64,000 bases of DNA from an uncultured Cohaesibacter sp. (GTDB lineage: Bacteria > Pseudomonadota > Alphaproteobacteria > Rhizobiales > Cohaesibacteraceae), in the NCBI RefSeq assembly GCF_963662805.1, contig NZ_OY759867.1, positions 310,001 to 374,000 of the forward strand, read 5' to 3'. Made by a program: the position numbers and the translations under genes. Shown piece by piece: positions 42,378-51,270 of the stretch (within the stretch, counting starts at the first letter, position 1; each line of letters begins with the position of its first letter). The notes below the pieces were generated by a model. The model was not told where the DNA came from and made no database searches. It saw nothing but the letters and a program-made list of their open reading frames with translations.

Positions 42378-43603
42378 CTTGCCGTGCGCTTATGGTTTTG
42401 CGATGCCAATGAATTTTGACACGATGCTCTGCTTTGGCCTTTTACGCGAGACCATGCTGTTTCAGTTGATTTTACCTTGAGGTTCCAGCTCGACATTGCG
42501 TCCTCTACTCTTCTCAATCCAAGGAATTGGTCACCAAGAATGACTTGGTGACCGGGGAGTTGAGAAGTCGTACCAGGACGACCGCCGCGACCTTTAAGCC
42601 GAAGCTCTGGACATGCGTCGCAGCCTCCCCGACCAAAGATCGAGGAGGTGCCATTTCGGCCGACACCGGCCGCCTGATTTGGAGTTCTCACGCCCCGAGA
42701 TGGTGAATATTCCATCCTGCGGGCAACTTAATATGTCTTGGATAATTGTGAAAGGGGGAAGATTGGTGCGTGAAGAACAACTTGAATACTTAACCGCGGC
42801 CGATGAGTTATTCTGCGCCTGAATGTCTATGATGACATGTCGCAAATATGTTGTGTTAAACTTGCTCCTCAGTCGGCAGGTGAAACACTGCTCTGCCAGT
42901 CTTTTGCGCCCTTGATCACCATGACGGATCCGAGTGATGCTGGCCTTCTTCCCATGTTTCAGTCAAGTGATCTGAAAATCTAGAATGACACTCTATTATT
43001 GATCTTATCATCGTGCTGCCAATTGCACAGCCTCTCCAGAGGCCATGTTCCTTCTTGGACGAATGCAGAGTGTCCGCAAGACGAGCCATTTGGGGTACAA
43101 ATCAAAGATCACTGGAAAAGTAGATAAAACAATTTAACTTCAATAGTAAAGGGCGGATTGCTGCCATTTTCCGCAGATGCGAGATCTCCAGTGCTGCAGG
43201 CTAAAGCGGCCATTCAAGGGATCTAAAGGCCAATCCAGGCATAGGCCGCCGGTTCGAGCGGGAAGCTGACCTTCTCTGTGGTGCGAGATTTCTGGTGGCC
43301 TGTATGGAGCGCCCATCGTCGCTCAAAAGCCTTAGGAACCGGGCTTTCTTGAATGGCTAGGGGGACAAAAGTTTCCCCTTGATGTCTCTGTCTTCTAGCA
43401 TTCGTAGAGTACTCAATAGCCTCACATATCAGCCGCTAGCTATTGGTCATCTCCAGAGTGACCGCTATGGCGCTGTTCTCCGGATTCTCTTTCGGCTAAG
43501 AAAGTGGCTGAGTTCACGCCCCCCCGGATCAGCTCAGATTCATGCGGTTCGGATCATTTCGCCATATCGACAATCTGGACCTGTGCTCCTTGATCAACAC
43601 CCA
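42378..43603. other. 1.2 kb without supported genes between mrr and the HerA-type gene
   Basis: Only short open frames without ribosome-binding sites or recognisable sequence. It contains a perfect hairpin (listed separately). The stretch has the look of decayed accessory DNA. The mrr promoter must lie at its left end. No tRNA, integrase or complete insertion sequence was seen. Confidence 0.5.
42529..42553. repeat. Perfect 10-bp inverted repeat (hairpin)
   Basis: GGTCACCAAG (42529-42538) and CTTGGTGACC (42544-42553) with a 5-base AATGA loop. There is no T run, so it is not a standard terminator. It may be a protein-binding site or an end of a decayed element. Confidence 0.75.
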
Positions 43604-45343
43604 TCATCTTCGCCAATTGTCGGCACGCTTTTTGAAGTCGATCTTCTTCCATTCCGCTTTCCAGAGCGTGAAATATTTCACGTCACTGGACGAGGGTTCG
43701 GGGTCGCATTTCTCAACATACACCACACACGGCATGATGACGGCGTCCCCGATCAGAAGCGCTTCCCCTTGCTCCAGCGCGGGCATTCCCTCGGTCAAAT
43801 TGCCAAGCGTATCCGGCAGTAGTCGGCGGACATAGCTTTGATCATCAGGATTAGTAAGACGCATCGCCAGGAAGTTGGAGCATTGCGAAAAAATAGTTTC
43901 TGAAATTTCAGACGGTCGCTGGCTCGAAATCAGTAGGCTGATGCCGTATTTTCGGCCTTCTTTGGCTATGCGTTCGATAGCAGCCAGTGAAGCCTTATAG
44001 CGGGAAAGACCGCTCTTCGGCGCATATTTGTGCGCTTCCTCATAGACCATCAGGAATGGCTGTTCGGTTTTGCTTTCAACGCGCCGGGCATAGTAGCAAA
44101 AATCGAACATTAGACGGGAGATGAGCGAAACGGTGATGCTGAGCAGTTCAAAAGGGATGCCGCTAAGGTCAATGATGGTGATATTCGACTCATCTCCCGC
44201 GTTGTAGCCAGTGAACTGTTTAAGAACATCCTCCAAAGAAGCCTTCTTAGCCTTTTCACCGAAAATAAACCCTAGGCGCGTGTTCGCGATTTTTGATCTG
44301 ACCCGTCGTTCGAACTTATCGATTGTCCCGTCGGCATACGGCCCTTTATTAATCTCACTACGTTTTGTCGGCGCGAATTCGCGCAATTCCATACAATAGT
44401 GTTCGAGTTGGGCATCAACGTCAGGGAAATCGATTTCCGTGTTGTCCTTGAACTTGATCAGCAAAGAATTTTCAGCGTTCTTTGTCTCTCTGGTGAGATT
44501 TCTGAACGCATTCGCGACATGATTGATCTCGTAGGGAAGTGGACTGTCAAAATTGACTTTATCTACATCAGGATTACTGATCTTTTTTGCGATAGTAACA
44601 ATCTGCCGCAGCAATGCCTCCTGATTGTAATTGTTGTTGTCACCTGACTCCAGAAACATGTCCTCCATCTCGTCTTCATTTAGCAACCAATATGGCAGGA
44701 CGAGATCATCGACAGTAATTACATTTGCTTTCGGAAACGCTGTGGCATATTCGGAATGAAGATCAAATATCAGGATATGGGAGTTGTTGAGGCCCTGGTA
44801 TTCGCCTGTTTTGGCTGATATGGCCCTTTGCAGAACCGATGACACACTCGACGATTTTCCTGATCCCGAAGCACCGACAACAGCAATATGTTTGTTGAAA
44901 AACCGGTCGCCATGAACAGGAACAACGATATCACGTTGCCTGGTCAATGAAGAAAAGCAAAAGCGGTCTTCAGGCGCATAGCAGTCTGCATAGATGGCTG
45001 CAATTTCCGCTTTCGTCGCCGGGACGACCTTTTTGGGTGGAATGGCGAGTTCGTCACCGCCGCGATTGAACTTCCCGTCTTTAAGGGTCCCGAGAGGATA
45101 CGCATCAATCATATAGACGCGCCTGTAGTCACTGCTGCCATCGCCTTTCACCTCTTTCATCTCGATTGAAAAGCTTTCGATGATGCAGATGAGAGAAACG
45201 TTGTCATTGTCCGACACCTTGAGAAAGGACCCAACACGAAGAGACTCTCCAGCCGCCTGGAAGTTCAAAAGATCATCGACGGCCACTCGGACTTTGTTGG
45301 GGTAAACGGCGACAACCTCAGCATTGGCGATTTCTTCAGTCAT
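43604..45343 (-). CDS. herA: HerA-type hexameric ATPase (DUF87), defence-associated
   Basis: A 579-residue FtsK/HerA-family DNA translocase. The N-terminal HAS barrel (about 1-110) is followed by Walker A GASGSGKSS (157-165), an early ILIFDLHSEY strand, a Walker B YEEAHKYAP (434-442) and ISSQRPSEIS, all typical of HerA. Such ATPases form rings that move DNA for a nuclease partner (NurA, Sir2 or DUF4297). The partner is encoded just upstream with nine bases between, so they are co-translated. GAGGA seven bases before the ATG at 45343 supports the start. AT-rich, unlike the core genes. Confidence 0.88.
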   Translation of the reverse strand: MTEEIANAEVVAVYPNKVRVAVDDLLNFQAAGESLRVGSFLKVSDNDNVSLICIIESFSIEMKEVKGDGSSDYRRVYMIDAYPLGTLKDGKFNRGGDELAIPPKKVVPATKAEIAAIYADCYAPEDRFCFSSLTRQRDIVVPVHGDRFFNKHIAVVGASGSGKSSSVSSVLQRAISAKTGEYQGLNNSHILIFDLHSEYATAFPKANVITVDDLVLPYWLLNEDEMEDMFLESGDNNNYNQEALLRQIVTIAKKISNPDVDKVNFDSPLPYEINHVANAFRNLTRETKNAENSLLIKFKDNTEIDFPDVDAQLEHYCMELREFAPTKRSEINKGPYADGTIDKFERRVRSKIANTRLGFIFGEKAKKASLEDVLKQFTGYNAGDESNITIIDLSGIPFELLSITVSLISRLMFDFCYYARRVESKTEQPFLMVYEEAHKYAPKSGLSRYKASLAAIERIAKEGRKYGISLLISSQRPSEISETIFSQCSNFLAMRLTNPDDQSYVRRLLPDTLGNLTEGMPALEQGEALLIGDAVIMPCVVYVEKCDPEPSSSDVKYFTLWKAEWKKIDFKKRADNWRR

Positions 45344-45352
45344 TGTTCGTCC

Positions 45353-46603
45353 TCAGATAATTTTCGTGATTGTGGAGATGCTACTGATAGGGATCGAATA
45401 CATCCGACTCTTTGGACCCGGTAGCGCCATGGTTGCAGGGCGTTCAAGGAAGAAGTCGTATATATGGCATAACTTCCGCCCCACCCCATCGAGGACCTCC
45501 TGCAACTGGTCAACGTCGTCAACAAAACGAATTTCGATCTGGTGCTCTTGGGTCTGCTGGCTGTGAACGTGATCGATGCGGAATGGCGATCCGCGATATG
45601 GGAAACCGTCTACAAAAACTGTTCCGGTATCGAAAAGAATGTTCTTCACTTGCATGATGAGTTTTTCATCCGCGCCGCGTAACAGGATGAATGGCGCGTA
45701 GCGCTCGGAATTCTGGATGCGCCGCTTCTTAGCCGAACTCCAGTTGTTGCCGATTGCTCTGAGTTGGTCGCAGACAACCGAACCGTCGGTTGCCGCACTG
45801 CATTCAATGATGAAAGCACGGACGATTCCTGCGCCGTTCGTGGGCGAGAAGTACAGACGTTTCATATGCTTCTCATATTCGCTTGCATCCTTCTCCCGGA
45901 GAAGCCAACGATTATGGATAGCTTGAGTACCTTTGAGCAGTTCCTGCAGATCACGACGGGTGACCTTACGGTCGTTGAGATCTTTTTTCGTGGCGAGTGT
46001 GGCGATGTAGTCGAAGGCCATTGGATAGTGAAAACCTTCGGCCTCAACCCTGGAGATGTTTTGGTTTTTCCGTATGGCCTCGATGACGATGTTGCGATGT
46101 TCAGAAAATTCCTTCGAGATTTGTATTCTGAAGTTTCTACAGAACGCCTTGATCAATTCATCCGGCGCGACCATGCCGTCGAGTAGCGATTTCTTTTCGT
46201 AGGATTTATTACCAAGAGCGTCCTTAACTTCTTTGCGGTATTCCATGACCGATTTGAAGCGCTGGACGGAAAGCTCACCAGTATCAATCTTCACCTCCGA
46301 GAAGTAGCCGTACAGCAGATATTTCCGGTCTACACGTTTTGCCTCTTCAATCCCGTGAAAATGAACGAAAAGCTTATGCACGGGATCACGCAGCACCGAG
46401 TCTGTCAGGTTTTGCCCCGCGTAGTATTTGACCTGACTGTAAATAACGCCTTCATCGGTGTAGCGGTCGAAGTCTTCAATGCCCTCAATGACGACGCTAT
46501 CGTCCAGGCCCGCATTCAGGATTTCGAGCAAGGCTGCGTCGAGTTGGTAGAAATACCCCCTGATCGAAGCTGTCGCTTCGCGTTTCTTGTCTACCTCCAA
46601 CAT
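45353..46603 (-). CDS. Putative DUF4297/Cap4-like nuclease partner of HerA
   Basis: A 416-residue protein. The N-terminal part fits the DUF4297/Cap4 endonuclease pattern: IRGYFYQLDAALLEIL at 14-29, then VIEGIEDFDRYTDEG and a QVK motif (Q57-V-K59), consistent with a PD-(D/E)XK active site. The rest is helical and without a recognised domain. Known HerA-DUF4297 pairs form a large complex that degrades DNA and gives phage immunity. Coupling to the HerA gene supports that role here. The family assignment rests on short motifs, so it needs a profile search. Confidence 0.7.
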   Translation of the reverse strand: MLEVDKKREATASIRGYFYQLDAALLEILNAGLDDSVVIEGIEDFDRYTDEGVIYSQVKYYAGQNLTDSVLRDPVHKLFVHFHGIEEAKRVDRKYLLYGYFSEVKIDTGELSVQRFKSVMEYRKEVKDALGNKSYEKKSLLDGMVAPDELIKAFCRNFRIQISKEFSEHRNIVIEAIRKNQNISRVEAEGFHYPMAFDYIATLATKKDLNDRKVTRRDLQELLKGTQAIHNRWLLREKDASEYEKHMKRLYFSPTNGAGIVRAFIIECSAATDGSVVCDQLRAIGNNWSSAKKRRIQNSERYAPFILLRGADEKLIMQVKNILFDTGTVFVDGFPYRGSPFRIDHVHSQQTQEHQIEIRFVDDVDQLQEVLDGVGRKLCHIYDFFLERPATMALPGPKSRMYSIPISSISTITKII

Positions 46604-47016
46604 CCGCCCCCCGAATCAATCACAGATTGATTATATAGAGGAAACAAGCGCAAAGCACGAGCAAGCGGATTTACACCGACGGGAAAATTCAGCGAGAATT
46701 TAATGAATGACTTAGCGGATTAAGCTGGTTGGTAAGTGTCGACTTTTGGGGAACCTGAGGGGCGACAATCATTGATTGGACTGGAAGGGCACAGGACCCG
46801 GACTGGCAATGGAAGTCAGACGTCCCACTTGGGGACAAAATTGACATTCAAAAAAGAAGCAGTCGGATGGCCGGTTAGGGCCGCCATCACTAAGTTGAGA
46901 GTTTCCGATGATGACGCAGTGCACCAGACTGCTGGAAACCCTTTCACAACATTCATTCTCGTTTACAGTACCATGCACAACAATAGGTGGCTTCATGAAC
47001 ACTTTTGCAGGAGAAA
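46604..47016. other. Intergenic region between the HerA pair and the HEPN-like gene
   Basis: These 413 bases hold the promoters of two divergent units and no supported gene. The part at 46840-46910 (ending in TTAGGGCCGCCATCACTAA) has weak resemblance to the ~130 bp repeat found at 47575 and 48687, so it may be a worn third copy. Confidence 0.4.
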
Positions 47017-47565
47017 ATGATGCGAGAGATAGAGGGGATTGAGGAAGCTATGGAGGTGCTTCGACCGCACTGGGGTGCAATAGAGGACAACTTCAATCAA
47101 CAAAACGAGCGTTACCTAGCTATGGCGGCTTCGGATCATGATGTGGTTGGCCGTGTATTGCGAGTACACCTGATCATCGAGAACTTCATGAATAGCTACC
47201 TGGTCGATTTCTACGGCTTCGAAGACTATAATAATCTTCGGCTTTCTTTTTCCCAAAAGGCAACGATGTTGCCGAAAAGCAGCGCCAGTGCAGCATGGGT
47301 CAGGCCTGGAATTATCCAGCTCAATGCTGTTCGGAATAAGTATGGGCACCGACTGGATCACAAAGTTGAATTCCCCGACATCAGCGCAATTATAGAGGTC
47401 CTCAGTGTATCAAGATCTGGGTCTCAATTCAGCACTCCGATCGACGCAATCGAAGCCTTTGCACCAGTGGCATGCGCCTTTCTTTCGGTTCCACCCCCGC
47501 ACCTCTCGAATGAGTTCAAAGAAGCATTCAGATACGTATACATCACCACGCCTGTTGAGAGTTAG
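47017..47565 (+). CDS. Putative HEPN-like protein with RxxxxH motif
   Basis: An all-helical protein of 182 residues. The segment LNAVRNKYGHRLDH contains R106-N107-x3-H111, the R-x4-H catalytic motif of HEPN ribonucleases, which cut RNA in many toxin-antitoxin and abortive-infection systems. No MNT nucleotidyltransferase antitoxin or other partner gene lies next to it. The start at 47017 has GGAG four bases upstream; the second ATG at 47020 is equally possible. Assignment to HEPN is by motif and helical character only. Confidence 0.6.
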   Translation: MMREIEGIEEAMEVLRPHWGAIEDNFNQQNERYLAMAASDHDVVGRVLRVHLIIENFMNSYLVDFYGFEDYNNLRLSFSQKATMLPKSSASAAWVRPGIIQLNAVRNKYGHRLDHKVEFPDISAIIEVLSVSRSGSQFSTPIDAIEAFAPVACAFLSVPPPHLSNEFKEAFRYVYITTPVES

Positions 47566-47574
47566 AAATCCGTC

Positions 47575-47701
47575 AATGTCCGCTTTGCCCGCCAACCCTC
47601 CGAGACCATGAAAATGCTGCGGCTTACTTGAACGGCAGGAATGCGGAAGCTGCCTTGCGGCTTGTGGCAACCTGCGAATGACCGCTTTGGGCCGCGATTG
47701 C
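47575..47701. repeat. Dispersed direct repeat, copy A (~127 bp)
   Basis: It aligns with 48687-48816 in the same orientation, with one 3-base length difference near the start and then 93 bases without gaps. Shared blocks include AATGTCC, TGAAAATGCTGC, GGCAGGAATG and TTGGGCCG. By eye roughly 70 percent of positions agree. Confidence 0.8.
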
Positions 47702-47939
47702 TAAATGCGAACCAGAGCTAGTGTTTTCCGGTGATTTATCCGCCCTCATTGACTTGACCGATCGGCGCTATTGAACTTCGGAATATATTGGAAGCTAGAT
47801 ATGATTGATGTTGGGGCCTTGTCAAAACTCCTGAGCCTCAACGTCTTGCCGACCATGAATGACGCGCAAAATGATTATGGTGTCTTCATCTGTGCGGAAA
47901 TAGAAGCAGCGTTTGCGATAAGGAAGGGCCTTCAAGCCT

Positions 47940-48023
47940 GGACGAGGCTTTGCGGTCGTTGCCGCCGAAGTCAAGGATCTCGCCGAACAAACGCAAGAAG
48001 CTGTCTCCGAAATCGATTTATAG
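47940..48023 (+). pseudogene. Fragment of a methyl-accepting chemotaxis protein gene
   Basis: In the frame starting at 47940, translation gives GRGFAVVAAEVKDLAEQTQE and continues AVSEID before a stop codon at 48021. This matches the hairpin-tip region of chemoreceptor signalling domains, which in intact genes lies within a coiled coil of several hundred residues. Upstream of the glycine the similarity ends, and no start or rest of the gene is present, so this is a remnant inside decayed DNA. A longer open frame (47771-48244) in another frame overlaps it and is not recognised. Confidence 0.75.
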
Positions 48024-48393
48024 ACAAGGTGTCTATTAATGATACCATTTCCGATTTAAGAGACATATTATCGATAGCGCGGGGCGCTGTCTACTATGTT
48101 ATAAATTTTAAGACTCCACACATGCGAATATTGGACTTCAGTCTCAACTATGGGTGGCCAAAATTCTTAGCTGAGACAAAAGCATCGGGCATGGATCGCA
48201 AAACTCTTGATTTTTGGAGGAAAAATGCGATATATGCCTCATAGCTTATGAGGTGAGAACGCCCTCCTCATGCACCAATTAGTTATTTAGTTGGTAAAGT
48301 AGTCGAAAGACGAAGAGATACAGGAGTGTAGATGGCTGCGGCTGCTACCTGAAAACTGGGATCCTGTCATAAGCAATAAATTCTAGCAGAAAA

Positions 48394-48418
48394 CCTCATC
48401 CTTGCGATGGGGTTTTTT
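48394..48418 (+). terminator. Rho-independent terminator in the decayed stretch
   Basis: CCTCATC (48394-48400) pairs with GATGGGG (48406-48412) with one G-U pair, followed by six T and preceded by AAA. It may have ended a gene that is now lost, or end the frame at 48244. Confidence 0.7.
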
Positions 48419-48686
48419 GTTATTTTGCAACAAATAGCGTTTTCCTTTCTCGCCTTTGGTCAATTTTTCTCGGCTCTGTTGCAAAAACTCTGAGGAGCAG
48501 TCGAGAAGCTCAGTCTTCCTGCCACTTAGGCCAGTGAACTCGATGTTCTTTTCTCGAGCACAGCGATAGCCTCTGCTATAGCTCTGAATTGCCCCTAGAA
48601 TTGTAGACACCTTGTCCCCTAAAAATGAGGCAAGGAGACTACGATGGCCCATCCTCAATTCACTGCGAAAACGCTGCACTGCATCG

Positions 48687-48816
48687 AATGTCCCCTTCGT
48701 CCGCCCACCGGTCACATCGTTACTGAAAATGCTGCAATTTGCACGAATGGCAGGAATGGGGAAACTGGCTTCTGTGATGTAGCACCTAGCGAACGGCGGC
48801 ATTGGGCCGTGATTGC
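48687..48816. repeat. Dispersed direct repeat, copy B (~130 bp)
   Basis: Second copy of the repeat at 47575-47701, same orientation. It lies 5' of the helicase operon's 3' end and, together with copy A, brackets about 1 kb of decayed sequence. No coding capacity is apparent in either copy. Confidence 0.8.
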
Positions 48817-49014
48817 AAACTAAGGCTCTGAAAGAGAGCTTTCGCATAATAATTCAGTGCATCTGCGGCACCGATCCCGTTCGGGACTTCCAAAATGAAT
48901 GATCATGCGACGATGCTACAACGGGCACTTAGAAATTTCGGTCAATAGGCGATCTTTAAATCCTTTTATATTGTGCGTTGCAGCAATCTTAAACTGGACA
49001 TGCCTCGTCATGAA

Positions 49015-51270
49015 TTAAACATTACGCATCGACCCTTTACTATCTTCTTGCTCCAAGATTTCTTGAGCCAATGGGGCAATGCATGTCTGATCGAGACGGC
49101 ACGACAAAGCGTCGAGCTGTAGGAGCTCTTCAGATAGGTAGGGATGGAACTTTTCTGATATCAAATTGCTACTATCACCAAAAAGACTGGTGTGACGCCC
49201 TTCAGCTATGGCCTCTAGACCCTCAAAAATAGTCATTTCCTCAGGACAATCTGTAATTTCTATTAAACCTTCATAGATTGCCAATTTAAATCCAAGCGAC
49301 TGCAGTGCCAGAGCGAGACTGTTGGTTTTGACATCCCCCCGCCATGTCGAGAGAATATGGGCTTTAGAGCTCAAAGACAGCAATTTATTGCAGTCAAGCT
49401 TGCTTTCTGAAAATGCCTGTCTTGCTTCTTGTAACAACTGCTTGGCAACACGGTCCAAATAAATAGGCACTTCATTTGAACGCAAGATATCCAGCATCTT
49501 TGAGACAACCCTATCATCAATCAATCCAAGGCCGTCTCCTCCAAATTTTGGGGCCTTCCCTGCTTTGGATGGCTTGATCAATATGGTATTGCTTATGCTA
49601 TCGAGTTCTAGAATCTCCCATCGGCGGCCCGAAAAAATGATCGTGCTGCCCTTCGTAATGACGGTAGAAATGGGTAGCGTACCAATTTCCTTACCGTCAT
49701 GAAGCAAGCGATACTCTTCCGGCGTCTTAAAAACTGCGTAGAAGCTATAATGTTCAACGAGCTTCTCCCCTTTGGGGCCAAGCAACAAAAGATCGTTGTC
49801 AGATTGCTCTATGAGTCCAGTTTCTTCACGGCCCAGAGCGCGAAGAACTTGCGTGAATATTGCTGGAGTCACCGCAGTGAAAGGGCCTTTTTCACAAAGG
49901 GTTATGTAGAGCCTCTTGGCTGAGGCGCCACCACGTTCCGCTATTACAGATAGGATCTGGTGCACGAGCGTTGAGAGATGCAACGCTTGGGGTAATGGAG
50001 ATTCACACCATCTGTCCTTCACGTGCAACTCGATCATTGCGATCGCTCGAATAGTGTCTAAACGAAGACGGTCGATAAGGTGAGACTCTGCATCCACCCT
50101 GTTCTCGATAGCGTATTGACGCAAAATCTGTGGTTGACCAGGGCGACGGCCAGACCGCCCGAGCCTCTGAACCATGGAAGAGACGGTGAATGGCGCGCCA
50201 ATCTGTGCGACACATGTGATATCACCAATATCGATACCCAACTCCAATGTGGATGTACAGACAGCTGTTGTAGGCAGATCCCCTTTGCAAAGCCGTTCCT
50301 CTATGAAACTGCGCTCGTAGCGCGAAATGTTGGCATGATGAGCATAGAATTCCTGTGGCAGGTTTTCCTCTTCGCAACGTTGTCTCAACAGATCTGCATA
50401 CAACTCGACCCGATTGCGTGCGCCGGCAAAAATCAGATTTCGACTACCACGCAATTTGCTGAACATATGGCTCGCAACGGCCCGCGCGGCAGCTTCATCC
50501 AGGTCCTCTGCAGCATCTTCTCTCTCGACTCCCTCACTATCACCAAAAGATTCCGACGTGGAATTGCCTTTGATGTAGCCGCGCAATTGCAGTTTCAGTT
50601 CCGGAGCTCCCCCACCTCCTTCGACTAGCTCAACAGTGGCCGGATCATTGGGCCGTAAATACCTCTTGGCCAGATCTTTGTTGTCCCCCAAGGTTGCCGA
50701 AAGCCCCAATCGCCGAATGGGACGGCCTACCGCCATTTCCATCCGATTGATAAGCGAGCGCATTTGGATCCCACGTTCACTGTCGAGAAGAGAATGCAGC
50801 TCATCAATCACGATGGCACGCGTGGAGGCAAAAAAAGTTGAAATCTGCAAGCCATTTAGAATGAACATGGCCTCCAGCGACTCCGGAGTAATAAGCAAGA
50901 TTCCTTGCGGCTTTTTCTTTGCACGGGCTTTAACCGCCCCAGAAACATCGCCATGCCAAGGCGTGACAGTCAGCTCTGCATATTGGCATATATCCTCCAG
51001 ACGCCGAGCTTGATCTGAGATCAGCGCCTTGAGTGGGCCTATATAGACCAGTTCAAAACCGGGGCTTGCAGGCTCTTGTACACATTGAGATATCAGAGGC
51101 AAAAAAGCAGCTTCGGTTTTGCCACCAGCAGTGCCCGCAGAGATAATCAAATCCCGATTCGAGTTATAAAGTGTGCGGATAGCATCGGCCTGAATTGAGC
51201 GTAAAGCGGGCCATCCTTTACCCCTGATCCATTTCTGAATAGGCCGTGCAAGGAGCTCAAATTCACTCAT
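49015..51270 (-). CDS. Lhr/BrxHI-like DEAD-box helicase of a TerB-associated operon
   Basis: A 751-residue superfamily 2 helicase. Motifs: Q-like region before AGTAGGKTEA (Walker A, about 45-54), TPESLEAM, DELHS (156-160, motif II), LSATL (motif III), STLELGIDIGD, and QRLGRSGRR (motif VI). The region following motif VI is Lhr-like, as in the BREX type 2 helicase BrxHI. The protein is third in the operon, with its start codon directly adjacent to the stop codon of the ATPase gene, so the two are tightly coupled. It probably unwinds or remodels nucleic acid with its partners. Confidence 0.85.
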   Translation of the reverse strand: MSEFELLARPIQKWIRGKGWPALRSIQADAIRTLYNSNRDLIISAGTAGGKTEAAFLPLISQCVQEPASPGFELVYIGPLKALISDQARRLEDICQYAELTVTPWHGDVSGAVKARAKKKPQGILLITPESLEAMFILNGLQISTFFASTRAIVIDELHSLLDSERGIQMRSLINRMEMAVGRPIRRLGLSATLGDNKDLAKRYLRPNDPATVELVEGGGGAPELKLQLRGYIKGNSTSESFGDSEGVEREDAAEDLDEAAARAVASHMFSKLRGSRNLIFAGARNRVELYADLLRQRCEEENLPQEFYAHHANISRYERSFIEERLCKGDLPTTAVCTSTLELGIDIGDITCVAQIGAPFTVSSMVQRLGRSGRRPGQPQILRQYAIENRVDAESHLIDRLRLDTIRAIAMIELHVKDRWCESPLPQALHLSTLVHQILSVIAERGGASAKRLYITLCEKGPFTAVTPAIFTQVLRALGREETGLIEQSDNDLLLLGPKGEKLVEHYSFYAVFKTPEEYRLLHDGKEIGTLPISTVITKGSTIIFSGRRWEILELDSISNTILIKPSKAGKAPKFGGDGLGLIDDRVVSKMLDILRSNEVPIYLDRVAKQLLQEARQAFSESKLDCNKLLSLSSKAHILSTWRGDVKTNSLALALQSLGFKLAIYEGLIEITDCPEEMTIFEGLEAIAEGRHTSLFGDSSNLISEKFHPYLSEELLQLDALSCRLDQTCIAPLAQEILEQEDSKGSMRNV

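Larger units (their letters stand above)
47702..48686. other. Decayed accessory DNA between two repeat copies
   Basis: About 1 kb between the direct repeats holds the chemoreceptor remnant and a terminator-like hairpin. An open frame (plus strand 47771-48244, ending SGMDRKTLDFWRKNAIYAS) might include the C-terminal part of a broken gene, but no family is recognised and it crosses the chemoreceptor remnant in a different frame. No intact gene is supported. Confidence 0.5.

Noticed and set aside
48383..48847. A 154-codon minus-strand frame
   Set aside because: It spans repeat copy B and a terminator; its sequence has no family features and the repeat copy A has no equivalent frame.
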